Shown here piece after piece: positions 53,610 to 62,564 of a DNA stretch of 64,000 nt. Numbering within the stretch: the first letter of the stretch is position 1; every line of letters starts with the position of its first letter. A program made the translations under genes and the position numbers. Source of the DNA: Nocardioides alpinus (GTDB lineage Bacteria; Actinomycetota; Actinomycetes; Propionibacteriales; Nocardioidaceae); NCBI RefSeq assembly GCF_900112035.1, contig NZ_FOKC01000005.1:272742-336741 (forward strand), read 5' to 3'. Below the pieces are notes generated by a model. The model saw only the letters and a list, made by a program, of their open reading frames with translations. It made no database searches and was not told the origin of the DNA.

Positions 53610-54825
53610 GACCTACCCCCTTGCGCCACGCGCTGTAGGAGGTGAGGCGCTGGTCGGTCGGACGCTCGAGCCACGGCCACGGGAACAGGTGCGCGACGTC
53701 CACGGACCGGGAGTGACGGCCGAAGCCCGGGACCGGGGCGAAGGTCACGGCGACCGGCGTGCCGGCCAGCTCCTCGGGAGGGCGCCCGAGACGGACGTCC
53801 ACCTCGCGTCGCCCGGCCAGGTCGGCCAGGCACTCGGCGAGGAACACCAGCCGCTTGCCGGAGAGGCGCAGCGAGCGCAGCAGGGGCTCGTCGAAGACGA
53901 AGACCACCGGCAGGTCCGGGTGGGCGGCGAGGGCGGGGTCGGCGTCGCCCAGGGACTCGGCGGTCAGCCAAACGGCCTCCGGGTCACCGGTGCGTACGAC
54001 GCCCTCCGGACCGGCGCCCGGTCCACCGGCGCCCACGTCGGCGGAGGTGCGCGGTCCCGGTGTGGCATCGGGCCAGCCCTGGATGGGGCACGCGTCCCGC
54101 AACGGGCACGAGCGGCACAGCTGGGGGGCGCGCTTCTCCACCTGCCAGCGGCTGAACCCGTAGGGCTTGCCGGTCCCGGCGCCCACGGTCCACTGCCAGC
54201 CCAGGCGGTTGGCGGCGCGGGAGCCGTCGAGCAGGTGCCGGAAGAAGTCGTCCTCCCCCTCCCGCCAGCTCCGGCCGTGCCGGACGGTCCAGTGCGAGGC
54301 CCACCACATGCGCGTCTGGTTGACCAGCCAGCCCTCGCCCTCCAGCTCCTCGCGCAACCACGACGTGCACGCCATCTCGTCGCTCCACGCAGGCGACCCC
54401 TGCGACCCCTGCGGCCGCGGCGGGTGGAAGCGCAGCGGCTCGGCCAGGCCGGCCGGCGTACGGGCATAGAGGTGCCGGGCGAACTCCTGCCACAGCAGCT
54501 CGTCGCGGTAGCGCCGGCGGTCGGACGTCGGGGCATCGGCCACGGCGTCCCACGCGTCCGGCAGGGTGACGAGACCGTGCCGGATGTAGGGAGACATCCG
54601 GGTGGCGCCGCGCCGCTGCTCGGGCAGCACCGTCGAGCGGGAGCGCGCATAGCCCGCGACGTCCAGGGTCGCCAGCGCTGCGTCGGCGGCCGCCTGCCCG
54701 CCCCGGTGCCCGCCGGCCCGGACGTCGTCTGGCCCCTCGAGGCTCAGCCGCCCCAGGTGCGCGCCGACCCAGGCCAGGACCGCCGCGCGGTCGTCGACGT
54801 CAGGAAGGGGCGGGAGGGAGGGCAC
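53602..54825 (-). CDS. photolyase-like FAD protein with domain order reversed
   Basis: 407 residues. Residues about 90-260 look like the FAD-binding helical domain of photolyases/cryptochromes (RRYRDELLWQEFARHLY, WLVNQTRMWWASHW, FFRHLLDGSRAANRLGW, GKPYGFSRWQVEK). A Cys cluster CRSCPLRDAC follows. The last ~130 residues (VFVFDEPLLRSLRLSGKRLV, AECLADLAGRREVDVRLGRP) resemble the Rossmann-like antenna domain that is normally N-terminal. So the order appears swapped. Probably light-dependent repair or signalling; the Cys set might hold an Fe-S cluster, but the usual fourth ligand is not obvious. GTG start. Confidence 0.75.
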   Translation of the reverse strand: MPSLPPLPDVDDRAAVLAWVGAHLGRLSLEGPDDVRAGGHRGGQAAADAALATLDVAGYARSRSTVLPEQRRGATRMSPYIRHGLVTLPDAWDAVADAPTSDRRRYRDELLWQEFARHLYARTPAGLAEPLRFHPPRPQGSQGSPAWSDEMACTSWLREELEGEGWLVNQTRMWWASHWTVRHGRSWREGEDDFFRHLLDGSRAANRLGWQWTVGAGTGKPYGFSRWQVEKRAPQLCRSCPLRDACPIQGWPDATPGPRTSADVGAGGPGAGPEGVVRTGDPEAVWLTAESLGDADPALAAHPDLPVVFVFDEPLLRSLRLSGKRLVFLAECLADLAGRREVDVRLGRPPEELAGTPVAVTFAPVPGFGRHSRSVDVAHLFPWPWLERPTDQRLTSYSAWRKGVGRA

Positions 54826-54956
54826 CCCCTCACCCTGCCAGCCGGCACCGACACGGCCGGCGCCTCCGGACCGCGACGGCGTGCTCCCCAGGACACGTCC
54901 GCCTTCGGGCGACCGGGTGAGGGGCGCCGACCTCGCGACGTGGTGGAGTTGTCCTT

Positions 54957-56105
54957 ATGAGCAAGCACGCCGGTTCGCAGCAGGGGCTGCCCGTCGACGG
55001 CGTGGAGCGCGCGACCACCGAGGGATGGACCTTCCCGGCCCGCAACCCGGCCGACGGACAGCTGCTGTGGCAGGTGCCCGACGCCGGGATCGCGGACGTC
55101 CACGCCGCGGTGCACGCGGCCTGGCGCGCCTTCCACGAGACCCAGTGGAGCACCGACACGGCGCTCCGGGCCGAGGTGGTGCTCCGGTTCCAGGAGGCGC
55201 TGGTCGCCCGCTCGGACGAGCTGGCCCTGCTCCTCGCTGCCGAGACCGGCGTGCCGATCGCCCTGCGCGCAGCCCACGTCGACGCTCCGATCGCCGGCCT
55301 GCGCGCCGACCGGCAGCAGGAGCCGCCCGGCGTCACGGCGGTGATCACGCCGGCCACCTCGCCGCTGGCCGTCGCGATCGAGGAGATCGGACGCGTGCTG
55401 GTCGCCGGTGGCACCGTCGTGCTCAAGCCGGCCCCCGAGGCGGCCAGCGCGGCCCTCGAGCTCGGCCGGATCGGCCTCGACATCCTGCCGCGCGGTGTGC
55501 TCAACGTCGTCTCCACGCGCGACGTCGACGTCGCGATCGCGCTCACCCTCGACGACCGCGTCGACGAGGTCTCCCTCACCGGCTCGGCCGTCACCGCGGA
55601 GCGGGTCCAGGTCGCGGGCGAGCGCGCGGGCAAGCGCGTACGCCTCGACGTCGGCGGTCCGCGCACCATCCACGCTCCCGACGACGGCGACCTGGCTGCC
55701 GTCGTCGCGGCCGCTGCCGTCAGCGTCGCCGCCAACGCCGGCCAGGGGTGCCGCCTGCCGTCGAGCGTCGTCGTGCCGGCGCACCGTCACGCCGAGGCGG
55801 TGGACGCGGCCGTCGCGACGATGGCGGAGGTCGTCGTCGGTGACCCGGCCGGGCCGGACACGCTCTGCGGCCCACTGCGCTCGACGGTCGCCCGCGCCCG
55901 GGTCCTGCGCTACCTCGACCTCGCGCGCGCGGAGGGCGGCACCATGGAGGTCGGCGGACGTGCCCTCGACCGCGACGGCTGGTGGGTCCCGCCGACCGTC
56001 ATCAGCGGGCTCGACCGTCAGTCGCGGCTGGTGCGCGAGGAGGTGCTCGGCCCCGTGCTCATGGTCGTGGCCGACCGGCGTTCCGCGTCATGGGGACATG
56101 CATGA
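54957..56105 (+). pseudogene. degenerate, truncated aldehyde dehydrogenase
   Basis: 382 residues of ALDH fold (LRAEVVLRFQEALVARSDE; VLKPAPEAAS; AGQGCRLPSSV with Cys). The usual Asn of PWN is gone (TPATSP), the catalytic Glu context is LDVGG rather than LELGG, and the chain stops after EEVLGPVLMV, about 100 residues short of a normal ALDH. The lost end coincides with overlap onto the opposite-strand acetyltransferase gene (47 bp). Either a pseudogene with a lost 3' end or a specialised non-catalytic ALDH-like protein. A full catalytic ALDH is at 42878. Confidence 0.6.
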
Positions 56106-56508
56106 TCCCGTCCTCGTCGAACTCAGGACCCGTCACCTCGAAGCCGTACGCCGCGTAGAAGCCGGTCAGCCCGGTCTGCGCGTCGAGCCGCACCTCGCGT
56201 GCGCCGCACACCGCCATCGCCTCGTCCATCAGCAGCCCGGCGAGGCCGCGTCCGCGGGCCGACGGCGCCACGACGACCCGTCCGATCCGCGCCCAGTCGC
56301 CGTCGTCAAGGACGCGGAGGGTGCCGAGGACCGCGTCGTCCTCGAGCAGCACCACGTGCCGGGTCGCCTCCTCGAGGTCGCGGCCGTCCAGGTCGGGGTA
56401 GGGGCAGTCCTGCTCGATGACGAAGACCTGCTGCCGCAGCCGCCACACGTCGTACGCCGTCCGCGGGGCGAGGCCGTCGAAACCGACGGTCAGGACACGG
56501 ACGCTCAT
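56059..56508 (-). CDS. ElaA-type GNAT acetyltransferase
   Basis: 149 residues. VWRLRQQVFVIEQDCPYPDLDGRDLEE is the ElaA signature; acetyl-CoA motif IGRVVVAPSARGRGLAGLLM and the C-terminal FYAAYGFEVTGPEFDEDGI. Acetylates an unknown acceptor. Start overlaps the upstream hydrolase by four bases (ATGA). Its 3' end runs under the truncated ALDH. Confidence 0.9.
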   Translation of the reverse strand: MSVRVLTVGFDGLAPRTAYDVWRLRQQVFVIEQDCPYPDLDGRDLEEATRHVVLLEDDAVLGTLRVLDDGDWARIGRVVVAPSARGRGLAGLLMDEAMAVCGAREVRLDAQTGLTGFYAAYGFEVTGPEFDEDGIMHVPMTRNAGRPRP

Positions 56509-57404
56509 CGCAGGAAGTCCACGACCTGGGTGAAGGCGCGCCGCGCCTCCGGGATGAGGGGCAGCAGGCCGTAGACGTGGATCAGGTCCGGCTCCTCGAT
56601 CGACGTCAGGTCCCAGCCGGCCTCCGCTGCGCGTCGCGCCAGCAGCCGGCAGCCGGGGTGGAGGAGGTCGCGCGTGCCGTAGAGCATGAGCGCCTTCGGC
56701 AGTCCGGCCAGGTCGGCCAGGGCTGGGGACACCTCCGGTCGGCCGAGGTCGTCGGTCGAGCCCGCCCACCACAGGGCGTACGCCTGGAGCTTGCTGTAGA
56801 AGAGCCACGGGTCGATCGCGTCGACCTCGCGGGTCTCGGGGGTAGAGGTGGTGAGGTCGACCCACGGCGCGTGGAGCACCAGGTGGCTCGCCGGTGCCAG
56901 GCCCCGGTCGCGCATCGACAGCGCCATCGCGAGCGCGAGGCCACCGCCGGCCGAGTCGCCGGCCAGCACGATCCCGCCCTCCTCCCCGGCCCAGCGCGCA
57001 GCGTCCGCGACCAGGGCGTCGTGGGAGTCGGCCCAGGTGTGCTCGGGCGCGAGCGGGTAGTCGGGCAGGACGACCCGTGCGCCGATCGCCTCGGCCAGCC
57101 GGGCGGCGTACCGCACGTGCACTGCGTCGATCGGCGCCATGAACGCGCCACCGTGGACGTAGTAGAGCGTGCGGTGCACGCGGTGGTGGCGCGGCGTCAG
57201 GACGTAGGACGGGAACCCGATGTCGGTGACGGTGACGTCCCAGCTCTTCGCGAAGCCGGGCGTCCCCCGGGTCGGGAGGCTGCGCACCTGCGCCCGGTGG
57301 TCCGCCTCGACGCGGGCCCGCTCGGCGGGTTCGCTCTCGAGGTCGCCGGCCTTGCGGAGCCGGGGGATGACGGAGGCCAGCAGTGCGTGGCGGAGGCTCG
57401 GCAT
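56505..57404 (-). CDS. alpha/beta-hydrolase, HSL/lipase-esterase type
   Basis: 299 residues of the hormone-sensitive-lipase-like family: oxyanion YYVHGGAF, nucleophile Ser in LAGDSAGGGLA, Asp near YGTRDLLHPG and His in PDLIHVYGLL. Cleaves carboxyl esters. TACGCT six bases before ATG 57404 shows leaderless layout. Operon with the acetyltransferase. Divergent from the thiamine import operon. Confidence 0.9.
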   Translation of the reverse strand: MPSLRHALLASVIPRLRKAGDLESEPAERARVEADHRAQVRSLPTRGTPGFAKSWDVTVTDIGFPSYVLTPRHHRVHRTLYYVHGGAFMAPIDAVHVRYAARLAEAIGARVVLPDYPLAPEHTWADSHDALVADAARWAGEEGGIVLAGDSAGGGLALAMALSMRDRGLAPASHLVLHAPWVDLTTSTPETREVDAIDPWLFYSKLQAYALWWAGSTDDLGRPEVSPALADLAGLPKALMLYGTRDLLHPGCRLLARRAAEAGWDLTSIEEPDLIHVYGLLPLIPEARRAFTQVVDFLR

Positions 57405-57435
57405 GGGCCGAGCGTAGGGGCATGGCGCACGGGGC

Positions 57436-57441
57436 TAGGCT
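57436..57441 (+). promoter_or_regulatory. -10 of the thiamine operon
   Basis: TAGGCT, placing transcription start near 57448, just before the riboswitch. Confidence 0.5.
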
Positions 57442-57451
57442 GGACCCACAA

Positions 57452-57541
57452 GACAGGGGAGCACGCGCAGGCGTGCTGAGAGTGCGGACCAGCCGCAGAC
57501 CCTACGAACCTGATCCGGTTAGCACCGGCGATAGGGAGTCA
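57452..57541 (+). ncRNA. TPP riboswitch (THI element)
   Basis: THI-box landmarks in order: AGGGGAGC (57455-57462), CTGAGAGT (57476-57483), ACCCT then GAACCTGATCCGGTTAG (57499-57522) and GCGATAGGGAGT (57528-57539). Binds thiamine pyrophosphate. The GGGAG near its 3' end is also the ribosome site for thiB (ATG 57544), which suggests control of translation: TPP would hide it. Confidence 0.95.
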
Positions 57542-57543
57542 CC

Positions 57544-58626
57544 ATGCACCGACCATCCGTCCGCGCTGCCCTCACGACGGTGCTGGCCACTGTGGCCCTC
57601 GCCGGCTGCAGCCTCGCCGGCACCGGCGACGAGGCCCAGGACCCGGCGACCTCGTCGTCCGACGGCGCGGCCGCCGAGGCCGGCGGCCCCGTCGTCCTCG
57701 CGACGCACGAGTCCTTCACCCTGCCCAAGAAGCTCGTGCGGCAGTTCGAGGCCGAGACCGGCTACGAGCTGGAGGTCCGCGCCGCCGGCGACGCAGGGAC
57801 GCTCGCCACCAAGCTCAGCCTCACCGCCGACAACCCGATCGCCGACGCCGCGTTCGGCATCGACAACACCTTCGCGTCCCGCCCGCTCGACGAGGGCGCC
57901 TTCGCCGAGGTCACGCCGACGCTGACCCCGCCGGCGGAGTACGCCCTGGCCGAAGGCGGCGACCGCCTCGTCCCGATCGACTCCGCGAGCGTGTGCGTCA
58001 ACGTCGACACCGCCTGGTTCGACGCCGAGGGCATCGAGGCGCCGCGGACGCTGGCCGACCTCACCGACCCGGCTTACGCCGACCTGCTCGTGACGCCCGG
58101 CGCGTCGACCAGCAGTCCGGGGATGGCGTTCTTCCTGGCGACGGTCGCGGAGTACGGCGACGACTGGCCGGCGTACTGGACCGACCTGCTCGCCAACGGT
58201 GCCAAGGTCGTCGACGGCTGGGAGGACGCCTACTACGGCGACTTCACCGCCGGCTCGGAGACGGGCACCCGCCCGATCGTCGTGTCCTACGACTCCTCGC
58301 CGGCCTTCACCGTCACCGACGGGGCGACCACGACTGCGGCGCTGCTCGACACGTGCTTCCGCCAGGTCGAGTACGCCGGTGTGCTCGCCGGTGCGGACAA
58401 CCCGGACGGCGCCGAGGCGCTGATCGACTTCCTGCTCGGCGACGCCGTGCAGAGCGCGCTGCCGGAGTCGATGTACGTCTTCCCGGTCATGCCCGACGCC
58501 ACGGTGCCGGCCGACTGGGCGGAGTTCGCGCCGCAGCCGACCGACCCGTACGAGGTCACGCCCGAGGAGATCTCCGCCAACCGCGAGCAGTGGCTGACCG
58601 AGTGGACGGACGTCATCTCGAGGTGA
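57544..58626 (+). CDS. thiB: thiamine ABC transporter substrate-binding lipoprotein
   Basis: 360 residues. Signal peptide and lipobox VALAGC; mature domain of the ThiB type (VVLATHESFTLPKKLVRQFE, GDAGTLATKLSLTADNPIAD, GIDNTFASR, VNVDTAWFD, MPDATVPADW). Binds thiamine outside and hands it to ThiP. First gene after a TPP riboswitch. Confidence 0.93.
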   Translation: MHRPSVRAALTTVLATVALAGCSLAGTGDEAQDPATSSSDGAAAEAGGPVVLATHESFTLPKKLVRQFEAETGYELEVRAAGDAGTLATKLSLTADNPIADAAFGIDNTFASRPLDEGAFAEVTPTLTPPAEYALAEGGDRLVPIDSASVCVNVDTAWFDAEGIEAPRTLADLTDPAYADLLVTPGASTSSPGMAFFLATVAEYGDDWPAYWTDLLANGAKVVDGWEDAYYGDFTAGSETGTRPIVVSYDSSPAFTVTDGATTTAALLDTCFRQVEYAGVLAGADNPDGAEALIDFLLGDAVQSALPESMYVFPVMPDATVPADWAEFAPQPTDPYEVTPEEISANREQWLTEWTDVISR

Positions 58627-58633
58627 GTGTGGC

Positions 58634-58760
58634 CTTGGTTTCGACACGCTCGTTCCTCGCTGCTCAACCAGCGGGGTGCCGGCGCTGGTCGAGCAGGGAC
58701 CAAGTCCCGGCGGGTCGCCGCCGCTGGTTGAGCAGGGACGAAGTCCCGTGTCGAAACCGA
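58634..58760. repeat. palindromic REP-like element between thiB and thiP
   Basis: Left half GGTTTCGACACG (58637-58648) ... TGCTCAACCAGCGG (58661-58674); right half is its mirror, CCGCTGGTTGAGCA (58721-58734) ... CGTGTCGAAACC (58747-58758). A partial third copy lies at 58682-58707 (GCGCTGGTCGAGCAGGGACC). The right copy has GGGAC-TTC-GTCCC inside. The same unit is in icmF. It could form a long hairpin inside the operon transcript. Confidence 0.92.
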
Positions 58761-58771
58761 GGGACTGCGCG

Positions 58772-60409
58772 ATGAGGCGCCTCCTCGCCCTGCTGGCGCT
58801 GGCGGCCGGCCCGGTGCTCGTGCTCGGCGTCCTCTTCGTGCTGCCCGTCACCGGCATGGTCTCCGAAGGCTTCTTCGTCGACGGCAGCTTCGCGCCGGGT
58901 GCGGTGCTGGAGGTCCTGGCCCGTCCGCGGGTGCACCGGGTCGCATGGTTCACGGTGTGGTCCTCGGGGGCCGCGACGCTGCTGGCCGTCGTACTGGGCC
59001 TGCCGGCGGCGTACGTCCTGCACCGGCTCGCGCTGCCGGGCCGGGCCGCGGTGCGCGCGGCGCTGCTGGTGCCGTTCGTGCTGCCGACCGTCGTCGTCGG
59101 CGTCGCCTTCCGCCAGCTGCTGGGGGAGGGCGGCCCGCTCGGGTTCCTCGACCTCGACGGCACCCCCGTCGCGATCATCTGCGGCCTGGTGTTCTTCAAC
59201 CTCGCGGTCGTGATCCGCACCGTCGGTGTCGCCTGGGAGTCGCTCGACCCGCGCCCGGGGCAGGCAGCCGCCGCGCTCGGCGCCTCGCCGTCGCAGGTGC
59301 TGCGCACGGTGACCCTGCCCGCGCTTCGACCGGCGATCGTGGGCGCCGCGACGATCGTCTTCCTCTTCTGCGCGACCGCCTTCGGGATCGTGCTCACCCT
59401 CGGCGGTGTGCGCTACTCGACGGTCGAGACCGAGATCTACCTCCTGACCACCACCGTCTTCGACCTGCAGGCCGCCGCCGCGCTCTCGGTGCTGCAGATC
59501 GTCGTGGTGGTGGCCCTGCTGGCCCTCGCCGCACGGCTCCGCGCGACCCCGGACCCGACGGCGCACCGGACCGTCACGCCCGTGCGCGCCGTACGACGCG
59601 GAGATGCCCCAGCGGTCGTCGCGACGCTGGTCGTCCTCGTGGCGATGCTGCTGCCGATCCTCACCCTCGTGCTCGGTTCGCTGACGGTGGGCGACGGCTG
59701 GGGGTTGGCCAACTACCGCGCGCTCACCACGACCGGCGACAACCAGGCCCTCCTGGTGCCGGTGACCGCGGCGCTGGTGACGAGCCTGCGCACGGCCGTC
59801 GACGCGACGTGGATGGCGCTGCTGGTGGGCGTCTCGGTCGCGCTCATCGTCACCCGCCGCTCGCACTCGGTCGCCGAGCGGCGCGTCCGGTCGACGCTCG
59901 ACGGCTTCTTCATGCTGCCGCTCGGGGTCAGCGCGGTGACCCTCGGCTTCGGCTTCCTGATCACCCTCGACCAGCCCCCGCTCGACCTGCGCGACTCGCC
60001 GCTCCTGGTGCCGATGGCGCAGGCGCTCGTCGCGCTGCCGCTCGTCGTCCGCACGCTGGCCCCGGTCCTCGGCGGCATCGACGACCGCCAGCGGCAGGCC
60101 GCCGCCTCCCTGGGCGCGTCGCCGCTGCGCACGCTCGTCACCGTCGACCTGCCCGTGGTCTGGAAGCCCATGCTCGCGGCGAGCGGCTTCGCCTTCGCCG
60201 CGTCGCTGGGGGAGTTCGGCGCGACGTCGTTCCTCGCCCGTGACGACAGCCCGACGCTGCCGGTAGTGATCTTCCGGTTGATCGGCCACCCGGGCGAGAT
60301 GAACTACGGCATGGCACTCGCCGCCTCCGTGGTCCTGGCCGCCGCGACGACGCTGGTGATGCTCGCGGTCGAGCGGCTGCGCGTGCCGGGCGTGGGGGCG
60401 CTGGCATGA
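58772..60409 (+). CDS. thiP: thiamine ABC transporter permease
   Basis: 545 residues, about 12 TM segments, two binding-protein-dependent permease halves each with the cytoplasmic loop (AAALGASPSQVLRTVTLPAL and AAASLGASPLRTLVTVDLPV). ThiP type. Start at 58772 (first codons MRRLLALLALAAG, hydrophobic) is preferred to a longer frame read through the repeat. Operon with thiB and thiQ (ATGA overlap). Confidence 0.93.
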   Translation: MRRLLALLALAAGPVLVLGVLFVLPVTGMVSEGFFVDGSFAPGAVLEVLARPRVHRVAWFTVWSSGAATLLAVVLGLPAAYVLHRLALPGRAAVRAALLVPFVLPTVVVGVAFRQLLGEGGPLGFLDLDGTPVAIICGLVFFNLAVVIRTVGVAWESLDPRPGQAAAALGASPSQVLRTVTLPALRPAIVGAATIVFLFCATAFGIVLTLGGVRYSTVETEIYLLTTTVFDLQAAAALSVLQIVVVVALLALAARLRATPDPTAHRTVTPVRAVRRGDAPAVVATLVVLVAMLLPILTLVLGSLTVGDGWGLANYRALTTTGDNQALLVPVTAALVTSLRTAVDATWMALLVGVSVALIVTRRSHSVAERRVRSTLDGFFMLPLGVSAVTLGFGFLITLDQPPLDLRDSPLLVPMAQALVALPLVVRTLAPVLGGIDDRQRQAAASLGASPLRTLVTVDLPVVWKPMLAASGFAFAASLGEFGATSFLARDDSPTLPVVIFRLIGHPGEMNYGMALAASVVLAAATTLVMLAVERLRVPGVGALA

Positions 60410-61425
60410 CAGGGTCGACGACGATGCTCCAGCTCACCGACGTCACCGTCCGCTACGGCGACACCGTGGCCGTCGACGACGTGACGCTCGACCTCGCAGC
60501 CGGCCAGGTGCTCGCCGTGCTCGGTCCCTCCGGGTGCGGGAAGTCGACCCTGCTCCGGGCGGTGGCCGGGCTCGAGCCGCTCACGTCGGGCTCGATCGGG
60601 TGCGACGGCGCCGACCTCGCCGGCGTACCGACCCACAAGCGCGGCTTCGCGCTGATGTTCCAGGACGGCCAGCTCTTCGCCCACCTCACCGTCGCCCGCA
60701 ACGTGGCCTATGCCCTCAAGCTCCGTCGTACGCCCTCCGCCCGGGTCGCCGCGCGGGTGCGGGAGCTGCTGGAGCTGGTGGGCCTCTCTGGCTACGACGA
60801 CCGGCTGCCCGGCACGCTCTCGGGCGGGGAGCGGCAGCGCGTGGCCCTCGCGCGGGCGCTCGCCGTCGAGCCGCGTCTGATCCTGCTCGACGAGCCGCTG
60901 TCGGCCCTCGATGCGACGCTGCGTGAACGGCTGGCCGGCGACCTGCGCGAGATCCTGCACGCCGCCGGCACCACCGCGCTCCTGGTCACCCACGACCACG
61001 AGGAGGCGTTCGCGCTCGCCGACCGGCTCGCGGTGATGCGCGACGGCAGGGTGGTGCAGTCCGGCGCGATCGACGAGGTGTGGCGTGCACCGGTGGACGA
61101 GGAGACGGCCCTGTTCCTCGGCTACGCGCGAGTGCTGCGCGGCACCGCGGCTGCGAGCGTGCTGGCTGCGGCCGGCCTGCCCGCCGCGCCCGCGGTCGCC
61201 GTACGCCGCTCCGCTCTGGTCGTCGACGAGGCCGGCGAGGTCGCCGCGACCGTCGAGTCCGCCCGCGTGACGCCGGAGCAGGTGCGCCTGAAGGTCGTCG
61301 CGGACGGCCTCGGCGCGATCGACGCGGTGGCACCGCTGGGCACCCGCGTGTCGCCCGGCGACGCGGTCCGGTTGAGCGTGGATGTGACACGTCTCGCCGT
61401 CCTGCCGATCCGGCCCCCCGCTTGA
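60406..61425 (+). CDS. thiQ: thiamine ABC transporter ATPase
   Basis: 339 residues. Walker A GPSGCGKST, signature LSGGERQRVALARAL, Walker B LILLDEPLSALD, switch His in LVTHDHEEA. The extra C-terminal domain (about 240-339) is of the regulatory TOBE-like sort. Powers ThiBP. Confidence 0.94.
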   Translation: MTGSTTMLQLTDVTVRYGDTVAVDDVTLDLAAGQVLAVLGPSGCGKSTLLRAVAGLEPLTSGSIGCDGADLAGVPTHKRGFALMFQDGQLFAHLTVARNVAYALKLRRTPSARVAARVRELLELVGLSGYDDRLPGTLSGGERQRVALARALAVEPRLILLDEPLSALDATLRERLAGDLREILHAAGTTALLVTHDHEEAFALADRLAVMRDGRVVQSGAIDEVWRAPVDEETALFLGYARVLRGTAAASVLAAAGLPAAPAVAVRRSALVVDEAGEVAATVESARVTPEQVRLKVVADGLGAIDAVAPLGTRVSPGDAVRLSVDVTRLAVLPIRPPA

Positions 61426-61446
61426 CCGCTCCCTACACTGACCTCC

Positions 61447-62493
61447 GTGTACAGACCGGCCTATGCCCTGCTCGTGGGAGTCGCCGCCATCATGGGTGTG
61501 CTGGCTCTGACGGCGTCGTTCGCGCTCGACCGACCCCTGGTCGACCCGGAGGGCTTCCTCGGTCCGTCGTGGCTGCGGCTACCGCTGCTCGTGCTCGGCG
61601 CGTTCCTGCTGGACCTGCTGCCGCGCACGCTGTGGGGCTCGCGGATGAAGGTCGCGCTCATGCCGGCCATCGCCAAGGAGCGGGTGCGGACCCACTGGGA
61701 CCGGGAGCGGATCACCCTCGTGGTGCTCGGCCTGGTCTCCTTCTACATCACCTACGTCTGCTACCGGAACCTCAAGTCGTTCCTGCCCTTCATCATGGGC
61801 GAGGACAAGTACGACCGGGAGCTGCACCTCATCGACCGGGCGATGATGTTCGGCCACGAGCCGGCGACGATCCTGCACACGATCTTCGGCACCGGGATCT
61901 CGGCGCACTTCCTCTCCACGATCTACCTCTGGTTCCTGCCGCTCGTCCCGCTCGCCCTCGCGGCCTGGCTGGTCTGGTCGCGCAACATCACCTTCGGCTA
62001 CTGGTTCGCCACCTCGCAGTGCCTGGCCTGGGCACTGGGCACCGCGTCCTACTTCGCGCTGCCGACGCTCGGCCCCGGCTTCCAGTACAGCTACCTCTAC
62101 ACCGACCTCCCCGACACCGGGTCGAGCGCCCTCATGGAGGCGCTGTCCTACGGTCGTGACGGAGTGCTGCGCCGCGGTGCGGAGGGAGCCGTCCAGTCGG
62201 TGGCCGGTTTCGCGTCCCTGCACGTCGCGATCACCCTGCTGGTCGCGCTGATGGTGCAGTACACGCTGCGCAACCGGATCCTGCACATCATCTTCTGGGC
62301 CAACTTCGCGATCACCGTCGTCGCCACCCTCTACTTCGGCTGGCACTACATCGCCGACGACCTCGCCGGCGTCGTCATCGCCCTCTTCGCCTTCTGGCTC
62401 GGCGGGCTCGCGAGCGGGCAGAAGTTCGACCGGCACGGGTTGGCGTCCCACCCGACCTCGACGACCTCCCAGGTGCCTGTCGACGCCGAGTAG
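61447..62493 (+). CDS. PAP2-family membrane phosphatase/synthase
   Basis: 348 residues, about six or seven TM helices; PAP2 motifs GFASLHVAITLL (Ser-x-His) and YFGWHYIADDLAG (His and Asp). Similar to inositol-phosphorylceramide-synthase-type PAP2 proteins of actinobacteria, which act on lipid phosphates. GTG 61447 with TACACT seven bases upstream, leaderless. Confidence 0.85.
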   Translation: MYRPAYALLVGVAAIMGVLALTASFALDRPLVDPEGFLGPSWLRLPLLVLGAFLLDLLPRTLWGSRMKVALMPAIAKERVRTHWDRERITLVVLGLVSFYITYVCYRNLKSFLPFIMGEDKYDRELHLIDRAMMFGHEPATILHTIFGTGISAHFLSTIYLWFLPLVPLALAAWLVWSRNITFGYWFATSQCLAWALGTASYFALPTLGPGFQYSYLYTDLPDTGSSALMEALSYGRDGVLRRGAEGAVQSVAGFASLHVAITLLVALMVQYTLRNRILHIIFWANFAITVVATLYFGWHYIADDLAGVVIALFAFWLGGLASGQKFDRHGLASHPTSTTSQVPVDAE

Positions 62494-62510
62494 GCGGTCG
62501 TCCCTTTGCA

Positions 62511-62536
62511 GGAGTCCCCGCTGAGGCGGTGACTCC
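62511..62536 (+). terminator. terminator of the PAP2 gene
   Basis: GGAGTC/GACTCC outer stem and CCGC/GCGG inner stem with one mismatch between, four-base loop, 18 bp past the stop. Confidence 0.6.
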
Positions 62537-62544
62537 CGCGCAGG

Positions 62545-62564
62545 TCGGCCGTTGCAACGGCCGA
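62545..62564. repeat. perfect 20-base palindrome
   Basis: TCGGCCGTTGCAACGGCCGA reads the same on both strands. It follows the terminator and precedes no gene closely; could be part of the terminator or a binding site. Confidence 0.8.

Noticed and set aside
58676..58771. N-terminal extension of thiP through the repeat
   Set aside because: The extension is the translated palindrome; ATG 58772 gives a normal hydrophobic N-terminus.
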